Assembly (NCBI GenBank): GCA_001661515.1 | Contig: LUVW01000021.1 | Location: forward strand, 256,785-320,784 | Reading direction: 5' to 3' | DNA length: 64,000 nucleotides | Origin: Capniomyces stellatus | Lineage: Eukaryota; Kickxellomycota; Harpellomycetes; Harpellales; Legeriomycetaceae | Part shown: positions 11,433 to 24,700 of the stretch, one piece after another | Layout of the letters: every line of letters begins with the position of its first letter | How positions within the stretch are numbered: the stretch's first letter is position 1 | Position numbers and translations under genes: made by a program | Notes under the pieces: generated by a model | Told to the model about the DNA's origin: nothing | The model's database searches: none | Seen by the model: only the letters and a program-made list of their open reading frames with translations

Positions 11433-14400
11433 ATGGGAAAGAAGAAAGAGGGCGGAATTAAATCACGGCTTTGGGGGCTAAGACCCAAAAGCAAAAGCAA
11501 GAAGGAATCGGAAGAGAATGAAACTCCAAAAGTAGAGAATCCGAGCAGAGAAAGCTCGATTGCGAAGCTATTCTCGTCAGAGAGTAGGGCTAGCAAAAAG
11601 GAGAGCAAAAAAAGGGAAAAGAATCAAAAAAGCGAAAAGAATGAAAAAAGTGAAAAGGGCGAAAAGAGTGAAAAGGGAGAAAAGAATGAACAGAGCGAAT
11701 TAAGGTTGACCGATAATTCTGCTGACACGAGTATGATGTTGGATGGAAAAGTACAAGTAAAAGTAGCAGCTGGGATAGAAGAAAGACATGCAGACACAAA
11801 GGAAATAGAAGGGAGTAGGGAAGAACAAGAGCGAGTACAAAATAACACAAGCGTATCAGGTGACATAGCAATCGGCGAAATGACCAACCAGCAAGAACAA
11901 CAAACAAGTTTACAGAATCCAAAAGTTAAAAATGAACCGACTGAATTAGCGAGCATCAAGGAGTTAGAAGGTATCAAGGAGTTAGAGGGTAGTGAGGAAT
12001 TAGAGATGAATAAGGAATTAGAAGGCAGTGGGGAATTAGATATGAATAAGGAGTTAGAAGGCAGTGAGGAGTTGGAGATGAATAAGGAATTGGGAGAAGA
12101 CAAGGAATTAGAAGCAAAGCCGAGAATAAGGTCGGTGTTGATACCGGAAAAGATCAGAATAATGGAGCAGGCTAATAGTAATAGGTCAAGCTTGGATTCA
12201 TTGAACACATTCGGGAGTTTAGGTTCAGTGAGAGGATCGATAAAATCGGTAGAATCGATGAAGAAAAGCAAAACTGGAATTGAAATGATACGGGACGGAG
12301 TAAACTTACTGAGAAAGAATAGTATAAAGCCAAGCAAGAGTATGGTCAAAAGCATGACGAATAGAAACAGCATAAACGAAGAATACATAAACGAATATTT
12401 TGAGAACTATAATAATGGTAGTAGTAATAGTGATGGGGTTAATGGAAAGACCAATGAAGGATCGATTATAGGAGGGTATATTTGGGGGGAAACAGGGAAG
12501 GATATGTTGACGAAGAATGGGGATGGGACTGGGACTGGGACTGGGACTTGGACTGAGAAGCCTAGTGGGAGGGGATTCAGTTTGGATTTAGAAGCGGGCT
12601 CAGATTTATACTTGGGATCAAGCAAGCGAACAAGAAAAGGGTATAGCGGGTGTATGTCTGGACAGGTGTCAAGGAGAGGATCAGTGTATGGCAAAGAAAG
12701 TAGACCAGGAGTGGGAGAGCGAGTCTACGAAAGCCGCAAAGGAAGTACAGATGATGGGTTAGGGATAGTAGTAGAGTTCGGAGTGGGGGAGGCAGATAAT
12801 CGAGCAGAAGAGAGATATAACAAGAAAGAGGGAGATAACAAGAAAGAGGGAGATACTATAGAAGAGAGAAAAAATATAGAAGAGGGAGATAATATAAAAG
12901 AAATAAACAGACAGAATAAGGAGAAACGTATTAAACATGGTCGAAGTTTCGATAAATTGAGCCGATCAAACGACTATGGAGGTAGAGTAAGGTATATAGA
13001 AAGAGCAAATTCCAATAGAGGATCAAGAATGAGAGGTACTGTGAGCATGCACGAAGAAACAGAAACAGAAACAGGAACAGGAACAGGAACGACTAGACTT
13101 GGTAGATCATTTGAGTACGGAGGAATGGCAGTGAAGGAGCTGGGTAACAGTAAGAGGTATAATAAGGAGGGCCTAGAAGCGGATATGGAAATAGAACCAG
13201 TGTCGAGCTTGATGATTGGGCCAAGCGAAAGAAAGGTGAGGTTGTCAAAAAATAGAAAGAGCAGTTTGTATAGAGTGTCAACAGTAGCAACAGAGTCGCC
13301 AGAAAACGATGTTTCAGGGAAAATAAACGAAAACTATGTGCAAACTACTGAGGTGGAAGGGGAAAGAGAGGGTGGGGTTGAGAAAGTAGGAGTGAAGTAC
13401 TCGTCAACTGCGGACAAAAAATTGACTGATTGGGTGTTTGGATCAAATAACCTGACTCACTCAGAGAAGGAGAATAGAGGTAGAAAGCCAGGGGTGTATA
13501 TTGCCAGTAAAGGGGATCATCCACTACGGAAAGTGACTAAGGGGGAGTTTGATAGTGAATGTTTAGATGAGAGTGGGAATGAAGGCAAAATCGATGAAGA
13601 GAACGAGAACGAGAACGAGAATAAGAACAAGAATGAGAACGAGAATGAGAACGAGAATGGTGAGAACGAAGATATAGATGACGATCACCGAGCTGATAAA
13701 CCAGGTAAAAGTGTGTACAAGGATGTAGCTGAAAGCAGACAAAGTAGACTGATTAGCGAGGAGATAGGGAGAGAGAAACGGATACATTCAGAGATTTTGA
13801 ATCCGGCTCAACTAAAGTCCGAGGAGCTTCTTTACTTGAAGCACAGCTTGTCGATTCCGTCGTTGTTCCAGTCGAGATACTATGAAAAGAGGGAAAAGAG
13901 AAACCAAAAAGCCAGCAAATCAGCACACAAGGTGTTTGTATCAGATGCGCTGTACGAACAAACACTGATAATTTCGCGGCTGGTTAAAATGCATAAATGG
14001 AGCAAGGAAGTGGCGAATAGGATTGATTTGACCAAATACAGCGCCAAGGATATCCGTAAAAGAAGGCGCTTGTGGAAAACCAAAGAGGGAGTTGCAGGAG
14101 TCAAGTGGCGGTTCTGGGGGAAATCAAAGAAAAAAGAGGATATAAAGAGAAGTAAAAATGAAGAAAAATCTGAGAATGGAAATAATGACACGGTTACCAA
14201 GATAGAGCTGATTGGAAATGCAATTGATTGGTCGTCAAAGATAGAGCGATTGTCAAGACCGAAAATCAAAATGACAAATGACATTAGAAGACTGATTGGA
14301 GAGAAAGTGGTTGAGCGAAAGCAAAAGAGTCAGAGCAATGAGGGAGGAAGAAAGGACGAACAGAGAAGAGAAACGGGGCAGTTGATGAAGAGGGAGTCAG

Positions 14401-17400
14401 TGGTAGGAGCAAGCGAGTATTCGGAGTCTCCATCGGCAGGTGAGGATGAGCAGATGGTGTCGAGTTACTTTTCGAGCTTGGGGCTGGAGTCGATTGGGCC
14501 AATAAGAGTGCTGGGAAACAAGAGCATTTCGATGGAGTCGTTAGGGATGACACTGAATCCAATTGAAAGCAAGTTTGGGCCAAGCAGGACACATTCTTTT
14601 AAGCTAAACAATCAAGGATACCTGCACCGATCAAACTCGTCAACGGGGTTCAAGATGTTGGCACTAGGAACGTCGCCTTTATCAGCCTCTATACACGGCC
14701 AGAGGCGAGGCAGCAGAAGTGTGACTAAGGATTCTAAAGACGGAGTCCCAGCCGAGACAGAACAAAACTCAAGTGTAGCCAGGCCAGAGCCAATAAGAAC
14801 AGCCAAAAACGAAAAAGTCAACCAACCCTCTACACCAATAGGATACTCACTGAATTCAAACGACAAAGAGCAGATGTACATTACTGAAAAGACGTCATAT
14901 GCACCAATGGTTGGAGGAAGAATTAAAGTACCAATAGTAGAAACAAACCTAATAAACAGTGTGGACAATAGCGTTGTCGAAGTATGGAGTAGAAAGAAAA
15001 TGGGAAATGAAGATGAGAATGGAAAAGAGAATGAAAATGGAAAAGAGAATGAAAATGGAAAAGAGAATGAAAATGGAAAAGAGAATGAGAATGGAAAAGA
15101 GAATGAGAATGGAAATAGAAATGAAAAAGAGAATGGAGATGGAAATGAAAAAGAAAATGGAGATGGAAATGGAAATGATTTAAAGAAAAAAGAAAAGAAA
15201 AAGAAAAAGAAAAGGAGAAATGGAAAGAAGAACGAAAAAATAAGCGAAAAGAAAAACAAAACGACAAATTCGAATGCAAGTAGGAGTAGAAACACTATTA
15301 TTGACTGTAATACAAACAGCAATGGGAGCTCTGTGCTGTCTAGTGGGTCAGTATCAGCAAAATGTGTGGATTTGGGCAACAGTGTTGAGGTGGGAAAAAA
15401 GGGTGAATCAGGAAATGAGATAAAGGAGAAGCTAGGAAGAAAAAGTGTAGAGGATGTTGAAAATGAAGAGCACAAGGAGTTCATCATGTCATTAGTCAGT
15501 GTTAGAAAGCAAATAAGAGACAGACTAAAAAGTGCAAAGAGTGAGAGTGAACAAGAATTGATAGCAGTGGTGAACGAGTTGAGTGAGTTTGTGGAAAGAG
15601 GGTTGCAAATAGTAAATGAAGAGTGTTGGAGCGATGTTGAAGAAGAGCAAGATTATGAGCAGGATTATGAGCAGGATTACGAGCAGGATTACGAGCAGAA
15701 TTATGAGCAGAATTACGAGCAGAATTACGAGCAGGAGTATGGACAGGAATATGGACAGGAGTTGGAAGAAAAAGCGACTTATTGCGATTATAGTGGAGAA
15801 AATAGCAACAGCAACAGCAACAGCAATAGCAATAGTAATATCAATATCAATATCAATAGCAACAATGTCAATAATAAAATGAAGGTAAATATGGACATGG
15901 ACTCAAAACAATATAGAGTGAAAACGTCAATAATGAGTCCAATTACGAGCAGCATTTATAATAGCGAGTCTGATGGGCTGAGTAATGAAATAGCTCTAAG
16001 GGCATTAAGACAAAAAAAGAGCAACGACACATTTTCAACCAGTAGTTTACCGCCAATACCTCCACAGTCGTATGGCATAGACAACAGTGAAAGTAATATG
16101 TCGAGTCAAAGCCAAAGTCAAAGTCAAAGTCAAAGTCAAAGTCAAAGTCAAAGTCAAAGTCAAAATCAAAGCCAAAGCCAAAATATAAAGATCAAAAGCA
16201 TGCAAATGAAGCAAAAGATGAATAGGAAACTCAGCATAAATACAAGTTCGGTCACAGACACAAAAACCAAAGAAAGGAGGAACAACGTTAGCAATTTAGC
16301 AAGTCCAGTGGCACCAGTAACAACACCTAAAACATCAGAAACGACAATTAGAACGCCAGTCAACCTAGCATTGCCATTAGCTACATCGCCTATATATATA
16401 GGAGGCGATAGTAAAGGATTAAGCATATTGGTTGGCAACAACAAAAACAATAATGAAAATAACAACAGTTACGTGAATATAAAGGCAAATATGACTAAGG
16501 AGAACGAAAGGTCTGAAAGAGGAGAAAGAAAAGTGGTTTCAAGAGTAAAGAGACCAAGCATGGATATAAGGAGTAAGCCTAGAAAACCGAGCTCGTACGT
16601 GAACAAATATTCAAACATCCCGTTCAAGTCGTACTCGGCATATCAGCTGAGAGAACTGTATAGGAAATTGGGAGTTGTTTTGGGGCCGAAAAACAAAGCG
16701 GATGAATTGGGCACAGAACTGACAGAGTACGCTAAACAGCTGGAAGTGGCTGGAGAAGTAACCCGAGCTGGAGCCAGAACCAGAATCATATCCGGGACTG
16801 GGACTGGGACTGGGGCTGGGGCTGGGACTGGGACTAGAACCAGAATCAGAACTGGGACCAGAACTGGGGCCAGTATTAGTACCAGCACCAGTACCCGGTA
16901 CGGACCCGGGAATGTAGAGGAAGTTGGGAGCAGGTTGCGTGCAAATAGCCAGGCGTTGGTAGGTCGTAACAGGTCGGTGATAAGGTCGCGAAATAGGACG
17001 AATTTGAGTATAAGCTGTCATAACAGTTCGATCAACATGGCGACAGGAAATCCTGGAGACTATTTGCTCAATAGAAATGGTAGCGTAAGCAACAGCAACA
17101 GCAAAAATAAAAACAAAAATAAAAACAAAAGCAGCAACAAGAAGAATAGCAATAAAAGCCAGAGCAGAAACAGATCAAGACATAAGTCGAGGTCCAATTC
17201 AAGGTCAAACTCAAGAATCACTTACAAAATCACCCCTAAAGTCAACAGCTATAACTATACAAACACCAGTTCGAATTTTAAACCAGACACCAATACAAAT
17301 GCTCAACACAGTGCAAGATCCAGCAAGTACGGATCAGTGACACCAAACCAACCGCCAACGTTTATGCCAAAAGTGGGGTCAGGAATAGCGACATTATCGT

Positions 17401-19103
17401 CATCACCATCACCATCACCATTGTCGATATCAACGTCCATGACCATGTCAAAGTCAATGTCGACAATAATGAATACACCCAACAAAAAAGCAACAATGCA
17501 GAGATATGAAAATCCAAAACAATCTGCAAATCCAAACGAAAAAGAAATGACAAACTTAAACATTGATGATAAAAAAACAGTAAAGGAAAAACAAAAACAA
17601 ACACTAAAACAAAAACAAAAACAAAAACAAATGCTGGAGAAAAGTTTGGTTTTGACACCATACAAGTACAACAAGTTTTTATCAAAGGAGAAGGCTGACA
17701 ATATATTGGCATTGGGGTACAGCTCCAACTATAATGCAGACTACATGTTCAAAACGAACACGAGCATGAACACAGACATCAATTACAGCTCAGACTTGGA
17801 GTTGGATTTAGATTTAGATCAGGATTTGGATTTGGAATCAGATCAGGAATCAGGTCTAAATTTGGATTTAGATTCAAACTTGGGTCTAAAATCTGGTTAT
17901 AGTGCTTTGCATAGTAATACAAAAGGAAAAGACGACAATAATATGGATGTTGGTTCGAATTTGGGGTCTGAAATAAACTATTATTCGGATTCTAGTAATG
18001 AATCAGAGTGCAATTTGGAGGCAAGTTCGGCATTAGGTTTAGAATCAGATTCAGGATCAGTTCTAGAAATGAAAAGCAATCAAAAAGAGAAAGAGAAAGA
18101 GAAAAAGAAAAACAGTGACAAAGGTGTTAAAATCAACAGAAGTAGTGCTAGAAACAGTAATTTAAGTTTGGGTCTAGAAGAAACCCCTATTACAGGACCC
18201 AAGCAGGTTCATGCGCCTAGAAACTCGTTTTCAAACATAATGTTACCAGAGGAGTTAATAACCAGCCAATCCAAGAGCAGAAAGATCCACAGAGTCAAGT
18301 CTAGACCAATTGGGGCACAGAATCCGTTTATAACACCCAAAAGCATGTTTGTAGACTCGGCAGGGATGGTGGAAAAACAGGAGGCAGCAGAAGCGTACCT
18401 GGGGATGGAGCTGGAAATCGGGGGTATATTAGCTAAGCCAGTGAGTTTGTCAAGGACAGGAACAATAAACAGTACTAGGGGTAGAAACAAAAAACGGACA
18501 ATGACGGTGTCAAACCAAACACCAAATCTAGCAATGCCGATGATAAAGAGACAATCAGATGCCAATTCAGACTCAATTCGGTCGCCATACTTGAGAGACA
18601 ATGAGTCAGCAAGATTGAGCCTAGGCCATTATAACCTGGGAAATAATAATTATAACAACAATAATAACAGCAACAGTATTAGCATTAGTAATAATAATCT
18701 CTATGGATATAACTATAATTACTATAATAACGAGGAAACAAGGTCACATCAAATGTCGGTCTTGGGAGCGCCGTTGATAGCAGAAGATTTTTACAAGCCA
18801 ACGCCATTTTTGGAAGCAGTTATGGAGCTGGTAAATGTGATATGGAAAGTGCTTGACGCTCCAAACGATGCATTGTTGGGCAAAAACTCGGTTTCTACTG
18901 TTGAAGATCCAGATGATTTTACTAGACCCAGGTCCAGGCCCAGGACTCGAAATAAACACAAACGCAAGTCTAAAAACAAATTTTTGTTGGACGGTAAAAG
19001 TCAAGTTGGAGAAGAATTGGTTGGTGAGAATGGATCGGTAGGTTTAGGAAACAATGGAATACTGTTGGACCAAGAGAACGCAGATGGTAATAGCAAAAGC
19101 AAA

Positions 19104-19150
<47 letters not shown>

Positions 19151-21699
19151 TACTAGTAGCAATACTAGTAGCAAAAGTAACAGCAACAGTATCACCAATA
19201 GTTACAGCCATAGTTATGGAAGTAATGGGTATAAAACCACTCAGCAAACGTTAACAGAAAGTTGGGTCAACAAGCTGCAAGCTTTAGGGGGATTGTGGGA
19301 GCAATCAATGCAGTTCAAAAACAAAGGACAAGCAGGCACGTATTCTGGGTACCAATTGGAGACAGTAAACGAGACTGAACAGCACGCTTCAAGCGGAGGA
19401 GCTGGGCAGATGGATCAGCCTTGGCCATGTCGGGGGTTGTTTGTTAGGTCTTTGTTGGCCATTAGTTCATTAAACACAATAGTGTCATGGTGGTTTGCTG
19501 TCAAGGCATCGGTTGGTGATGAGGCGTGGGGTGAGGCTGAGGTGGTTGAGTTGAAGCAGTCAGTCAGCGTTGATCAGTCAAACTACACCCACCAATCAGC
19601 ATTAAATAACGATGGCGATCATTACGGTATACTTGGTCTTGATGACGCGCAAAAGGGAAATGAAGCCAGCCAACTGGACCAAAGCGAAACATTTGGCAAT
19701 TTGGCCAATAGCGAAAGAGCCAGGACTGTGAAGAGAAACAGCAGACACAGCGAGTCAAGACACAGTAAAGTCGGTGCGGGTGATGCTGGTAATGATTCGG
19801 TTGACAAAGAAAGCACAAGAAGTAGTAAAGCAATTGTAGATGAGCGGCAAGAAAAAGGAGTTCAAAATAATATAAATATAAATATAAATGGAGGTAAAGG
19901 TAATGGTAAAGGTAACGTTGAGGAAAATAATAGAGATGCGAAAAAACAAAGTCAGGGTAAAAATAAAATGTCAAAGCAGGCGGTTTTGGACAAAAACTCG
20001 AGCATGTTACTGGAGTTGTCATTGGATGGAACTATCCGGTATTTATCACCAGCGTGGCAGAGGGTAGTGGGATCGCATCCATCGCTCCTAGTGGACCAGC
20101 CGGTTCGAGCGATTATGGGGCCCAAGGACGAGGAGGTGTGCATGGTAGCAATGAAGCAGCTGGTGAACGATCAGTCGCAGACTGTAGAGACACACTTCCA
20201 TGTTCAGAACTGCAACAGTAGCAACGGAATCTACATCAAGGGCCTTTTAAGCAAACAAGAAATCTATGTAGAAGCCAAGGGTGTGTTGATGTATGAACGA
20301 CAAAGCAACACGCCAAGTCACGTGTTGTGGGTACTGCAGAAAGATTTGGACTCTGACTCGGGTTCAGGCTCGGGTTCAGGCTTGGGTTCAGGTTTGGGTT
20401 CAGGCTCAAACTCAGCTCCTGATTTAGTTCTAGATTTAGCCCTAGATTCAGCCCTGGATCCAAGTATTGGAAAAGATCTGGACTTGGACATCAACAAAGA
20501 TTTGCAAGTAGTACCAAGCCACCAAAAACTATTTTACGCTGAAACAGATGAATTTAGGAGAAAAGAAATTGTGTTCTTTGAGAATAGACAGAAAGTTGAG
20601 CAAATCCCAAATGCAGGCGGTGTGCACAGACCAGCAAGTGAAAAGGGCTACACTGGCGAGTTTAAAGTCAGGAATGAAGCGCTGAGTGATAGTGGAGAGT
20701 TTGTGGAGGGCGGAGAAGGTCGGGAAATGTTGCCATTGCTTCCAATAGTGTGTCGGATATGTGATAGAGAGATTGAGGCAGTATTTTTTGAGCAACATGC
20801 GTGGTTGTGTGCCCAGTCAAACCGAGCAGCTGTGCAGGTGGAAATACAGAACGAGTCGCTAAACACCGTCAAACAAATGGTCGATCTGTACAGTCCTGAA
20901 AACGCAGAATATGAAAAACTAGAATTGTGTGCGACTGGAGAAATGGAGAGCGATGAGGCTGATTCCATCAAAGCTAAAGCTGCTGAATACAGAAGGTCCA
21001 CAGTTAGTGCTGATACCAATAGTAACAGTAGCAATGATATAATTGGCTACAAAGATAACAAGGATTTGATGCTTTTGGAGCTGATTGTGGAGGTGGCAGG
21101 CAAAATTGAAATCAAGGATCTTCAGACAAATCAAGAGGAAAAGAGTAATGACGTGATTGTTGATGAGAATTATCGGTCTGAGAGGTGGATCCAGCTAGCT
21201 GAACTGATGGCTGAGCTGATGGCCAAGATGAATTCTGGAAAGTTTGGCAACGATGATTTGCTGGCAAAACTGGCTGGATCTGTGGGTTTAGTTGTAGGCA
21301 ACAAAATGAATGCGATTCAGAACCAACAAACCTTGATTATCCAGACCATGAGTTTGGAAGCCAATTGGTGGCCCAACCACGATCCAAATGACGCAAACGG
21401 TTTAGACAATAACGAGTATGGCAATAGGGAGAGTTCTGTTGCAAATAATTTGTTTGATCGCTCAAGCAACCGCGAGTTTGGACTAGGGCTGGATTCATAT
21501 TACAATCCAAACTTTAGTTCCAACATCAGTTCAAACCTCAATTCAAACATCAATTCCAACTATAATTCTGACTTTGATTTTAATACAAAGGCAATTACGA
21601 GGTTGAATATTCACAATGACAATGACAATAACAATAACTTTGATTCTAGTTTTGGTTCTGGTTCTGACCCTTCTTCTTCTGATTTTGGTTCTAGTTCAA

Positions 21700-21763
<64 letters not shown>

Positions 21764-24700
21764 AGACTCGAGTGTTGGTTCAGATTCCGACTCGGGCTCT
21801 AATTCAGACTCTAATTCAGACTCTGATTCAGACTCTGATTCAGATTTTGATTCGGATTTTAATTCGTATTTCAATTCAGATTTCGATATGGATATGCGAT
21901 TGGGTGTCAAAAAAAACCCAAGGCACGGACTAATAGCGCCCAATATGGAGCTGGGATACAAACCAGGATTTAGCAGGTTTAATGTGGTGTCAAAGAACAA
22001 GGCTATTTCAAATCCCATTCATAAAAACAAGAAAGAATCCAAGAATAAAAATATCACAGTAGGTAAATCCAGACCCAATTCTGAATCCAAATCCAAATCC
22101 AAACCCAAACCCAAACCCAAACCCAAACCCAAATCTGAATACAAAGAGAAAACCAAGCCTGAATCCAAATCCAAAACAAACACCGAGTCTAAATCCGAGT
22201 CTAAAACCAAAACAAACCCCGAATCTAAATCTAAATCCAAAACTAAATCCAAATCCAAAAGTTTGACGAAAATCTCTGTTGACAACACGTCAAAATCCAA
22301 TGCCAAAAAACTGAATAGGGATGGGAAAATATACAAGTCGGATTTAGGATTAGGTTTGAGTTCAGTTTCAGCTTCAGTTTTAGTTTCAGCTTCAGTTTCA
22401 GGAAAACCCAAGAGCAGAGTCACCAGTTTTAGCAGTTTCTCGCATTTAAGAAACTGTTCAGACAGCTCATTAAACTCAGAATATACCCCATACAATACAA
22501 AACCCGACAATAACGGCTATGGCAGCCGTGTTGGAGATAAACACGCGCTTAAAGGATCCAAGCTTTTTATCGAAACCAACAATGCGTCAGGCACTGATTA
22601 CAACGATGGAGGAGTTGTCAACTATTTAAACAGTGGGGGCAGCGTAGAAGGTGGAGTTAGCAGGTCCAACTCAAACAACAGGAACAGTATGAGTATTGAA
22701 CTAGGAAGGATAATTGAGGATTGCGACAATATTTCGCCAAGAAAACGATCGTCGAGATCAAGCATGATTCTAAACAGAATATCACGGTCGGGGTCAGTGG
22801 TGATTCCAAACAGCAAGCACTTGATGACGCCGACAATGCCGTCAATTGATGATTTTTTGCTTCTAAAGCCAATCAGCAAAGGCGCATATGGCTCTGTATA
22901 CCTAGCAAAGAAGAAGGCAACTGGCGAGTACTATGCGATCAAAGTGCTCAAGAAGGCTGACATGGTAGCAAAGAATCAAGTAAGCAACATAAAAGCAGAA
23001 CGAATGATAATGATAGCCCAAACAGACTCGCCATTTGTAGTCAAACTGTTCTTCACATTCCAGTCAAGAAACTATTTGTTCCTGGTAATGGAGTACCTGA
23101 ATGGCGGGGACTGCGCGTCTTTGCTGAAAAGTTTGGGCAGTTTACCAGAGGACTGGGCAAGGAGCTACCTGGCCGAAGTAGTTTTGGGGCTGGAGGACCT
23201 GCACAGCCGAAACATTGTTCATAGAGACTTGAAGCCAGACAACCTGCTGATTGACCAGCACGGCCACCTGAAACTGACAGATTTTGGGCTCTCGCATCTC
23301 GGGTTTTTGGGCCGGAGAGTCAACCCGGAGTCGAAGACTGTTCCAGAAAACAGCCAGCCAACTAAGGGGAAGCATAGTTCCAAGGGCGTTGTTGGTACGC
23401 CTGATTACCTGGCACCCGAGAGCATTTTGGGAACTCAGTTTGACTATGCTGTTGATTGGTGGGCGCTAGGAGTCATGTGCTACGAGTTTCTGTTTGGAAT
23501 TCCACCGTTCCATGCTGATTCGCCCGAACAGGTGTTTGAAAACATCTTGTCAGCATCAGTGGATTTCTACGATGAGGAAAGAGAACAGGAACAAAAGGAA
23601 ATTGAACAGTATAGAAACTCGAACCAAAAAGATGAAACTGGTGCAGATATGGATATGGACATCGATATGGATCTAGAACCAACAATTCCTGAAATATCTA
23701 AAGAAGCAAGACAGTTTATAATGGATTTGCTGAACAGGGATCCAGAGACTCGGCTAGGCAGCTTGGGTATTGAACAGGTCAAGTCACATCCGTTTTTCAA
23801 AGGGTTGGATTGGAACAGTTTGTTGGAGAAACAGCCAAACTTTGTTCCTGAAACCGTTAACATTGAGGACACTGATTACTTTGATAGTCGTGGAGCCAAG
23901 ATTGACCAGTTTCTGCTTGATGAAAACCAAACAGGAAAGAACAATGACAAGATCAATGTTGGTGAGTCAGCCAAAGATAAAGTATCCGTTGTGAGATCTA
24001 AAAGTCACAATAATGGCTCAGGCACCGTTTGCCTTGACAACCAAGATGCAAAAGCAATTGATGCTGATAAGGCAAAAGATCTAAGTAGCGAAAATGTTCA
24101 AGATGGAGAAGAGAATGGAATTAAACCAGTAAATGCAGAGTCAGGGGCAGAGTCAAATGTGAATTCGGTTGAATTGGTTCATTCAATTAACCAGGAGATA
24201 GCCAACGAAGCCCAGCAAAAAAATAATTCTAAAAAGAGTAACAGTGAGGCAAATCCTAATATTACTGGACCAGAAAACAAGTCCAGTTTAGATCCAAATC
24301 CAATATTAGAACCAATACCTAGCCTTGATGATGTGACGATGACTATGGATATCAAAGGTGAAAATGGAAATGACAACCAAAACGAGACTAAAAATGACAA
24401 CCAAAATGACAACCAAAACGACAACCAAAACGACAACCAAAACGACAACCAAAACGAGAATGAAAATGAAAATGAAAACGAGAATGAAAATGAAAATGAA
24501 AATGAAAATGAAAATGAAAATGAAAATGAAAATGACAACCAAAATGACAAGCAGTTTGGGGACTTTACTTTTAAAAATTTACCAGTGTTGGAGCAAGAGA
24601 ATTTCAAAGAGATATTAAAACTGCGAAGAAGGTCAAATATGTTGGATCCAAATTATGCTCAGTTCAGAAACTATTTGTTGACACATGCTGAGGAACTTGG

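Noticed and set aside
12407..24607. Many long antisense frames inside the RIM15-like gene
   Set aside because: They mirror the hexamer repeats of the sense frame (for example Phe-Ser runs opposite EN repeats) and have no independent support.
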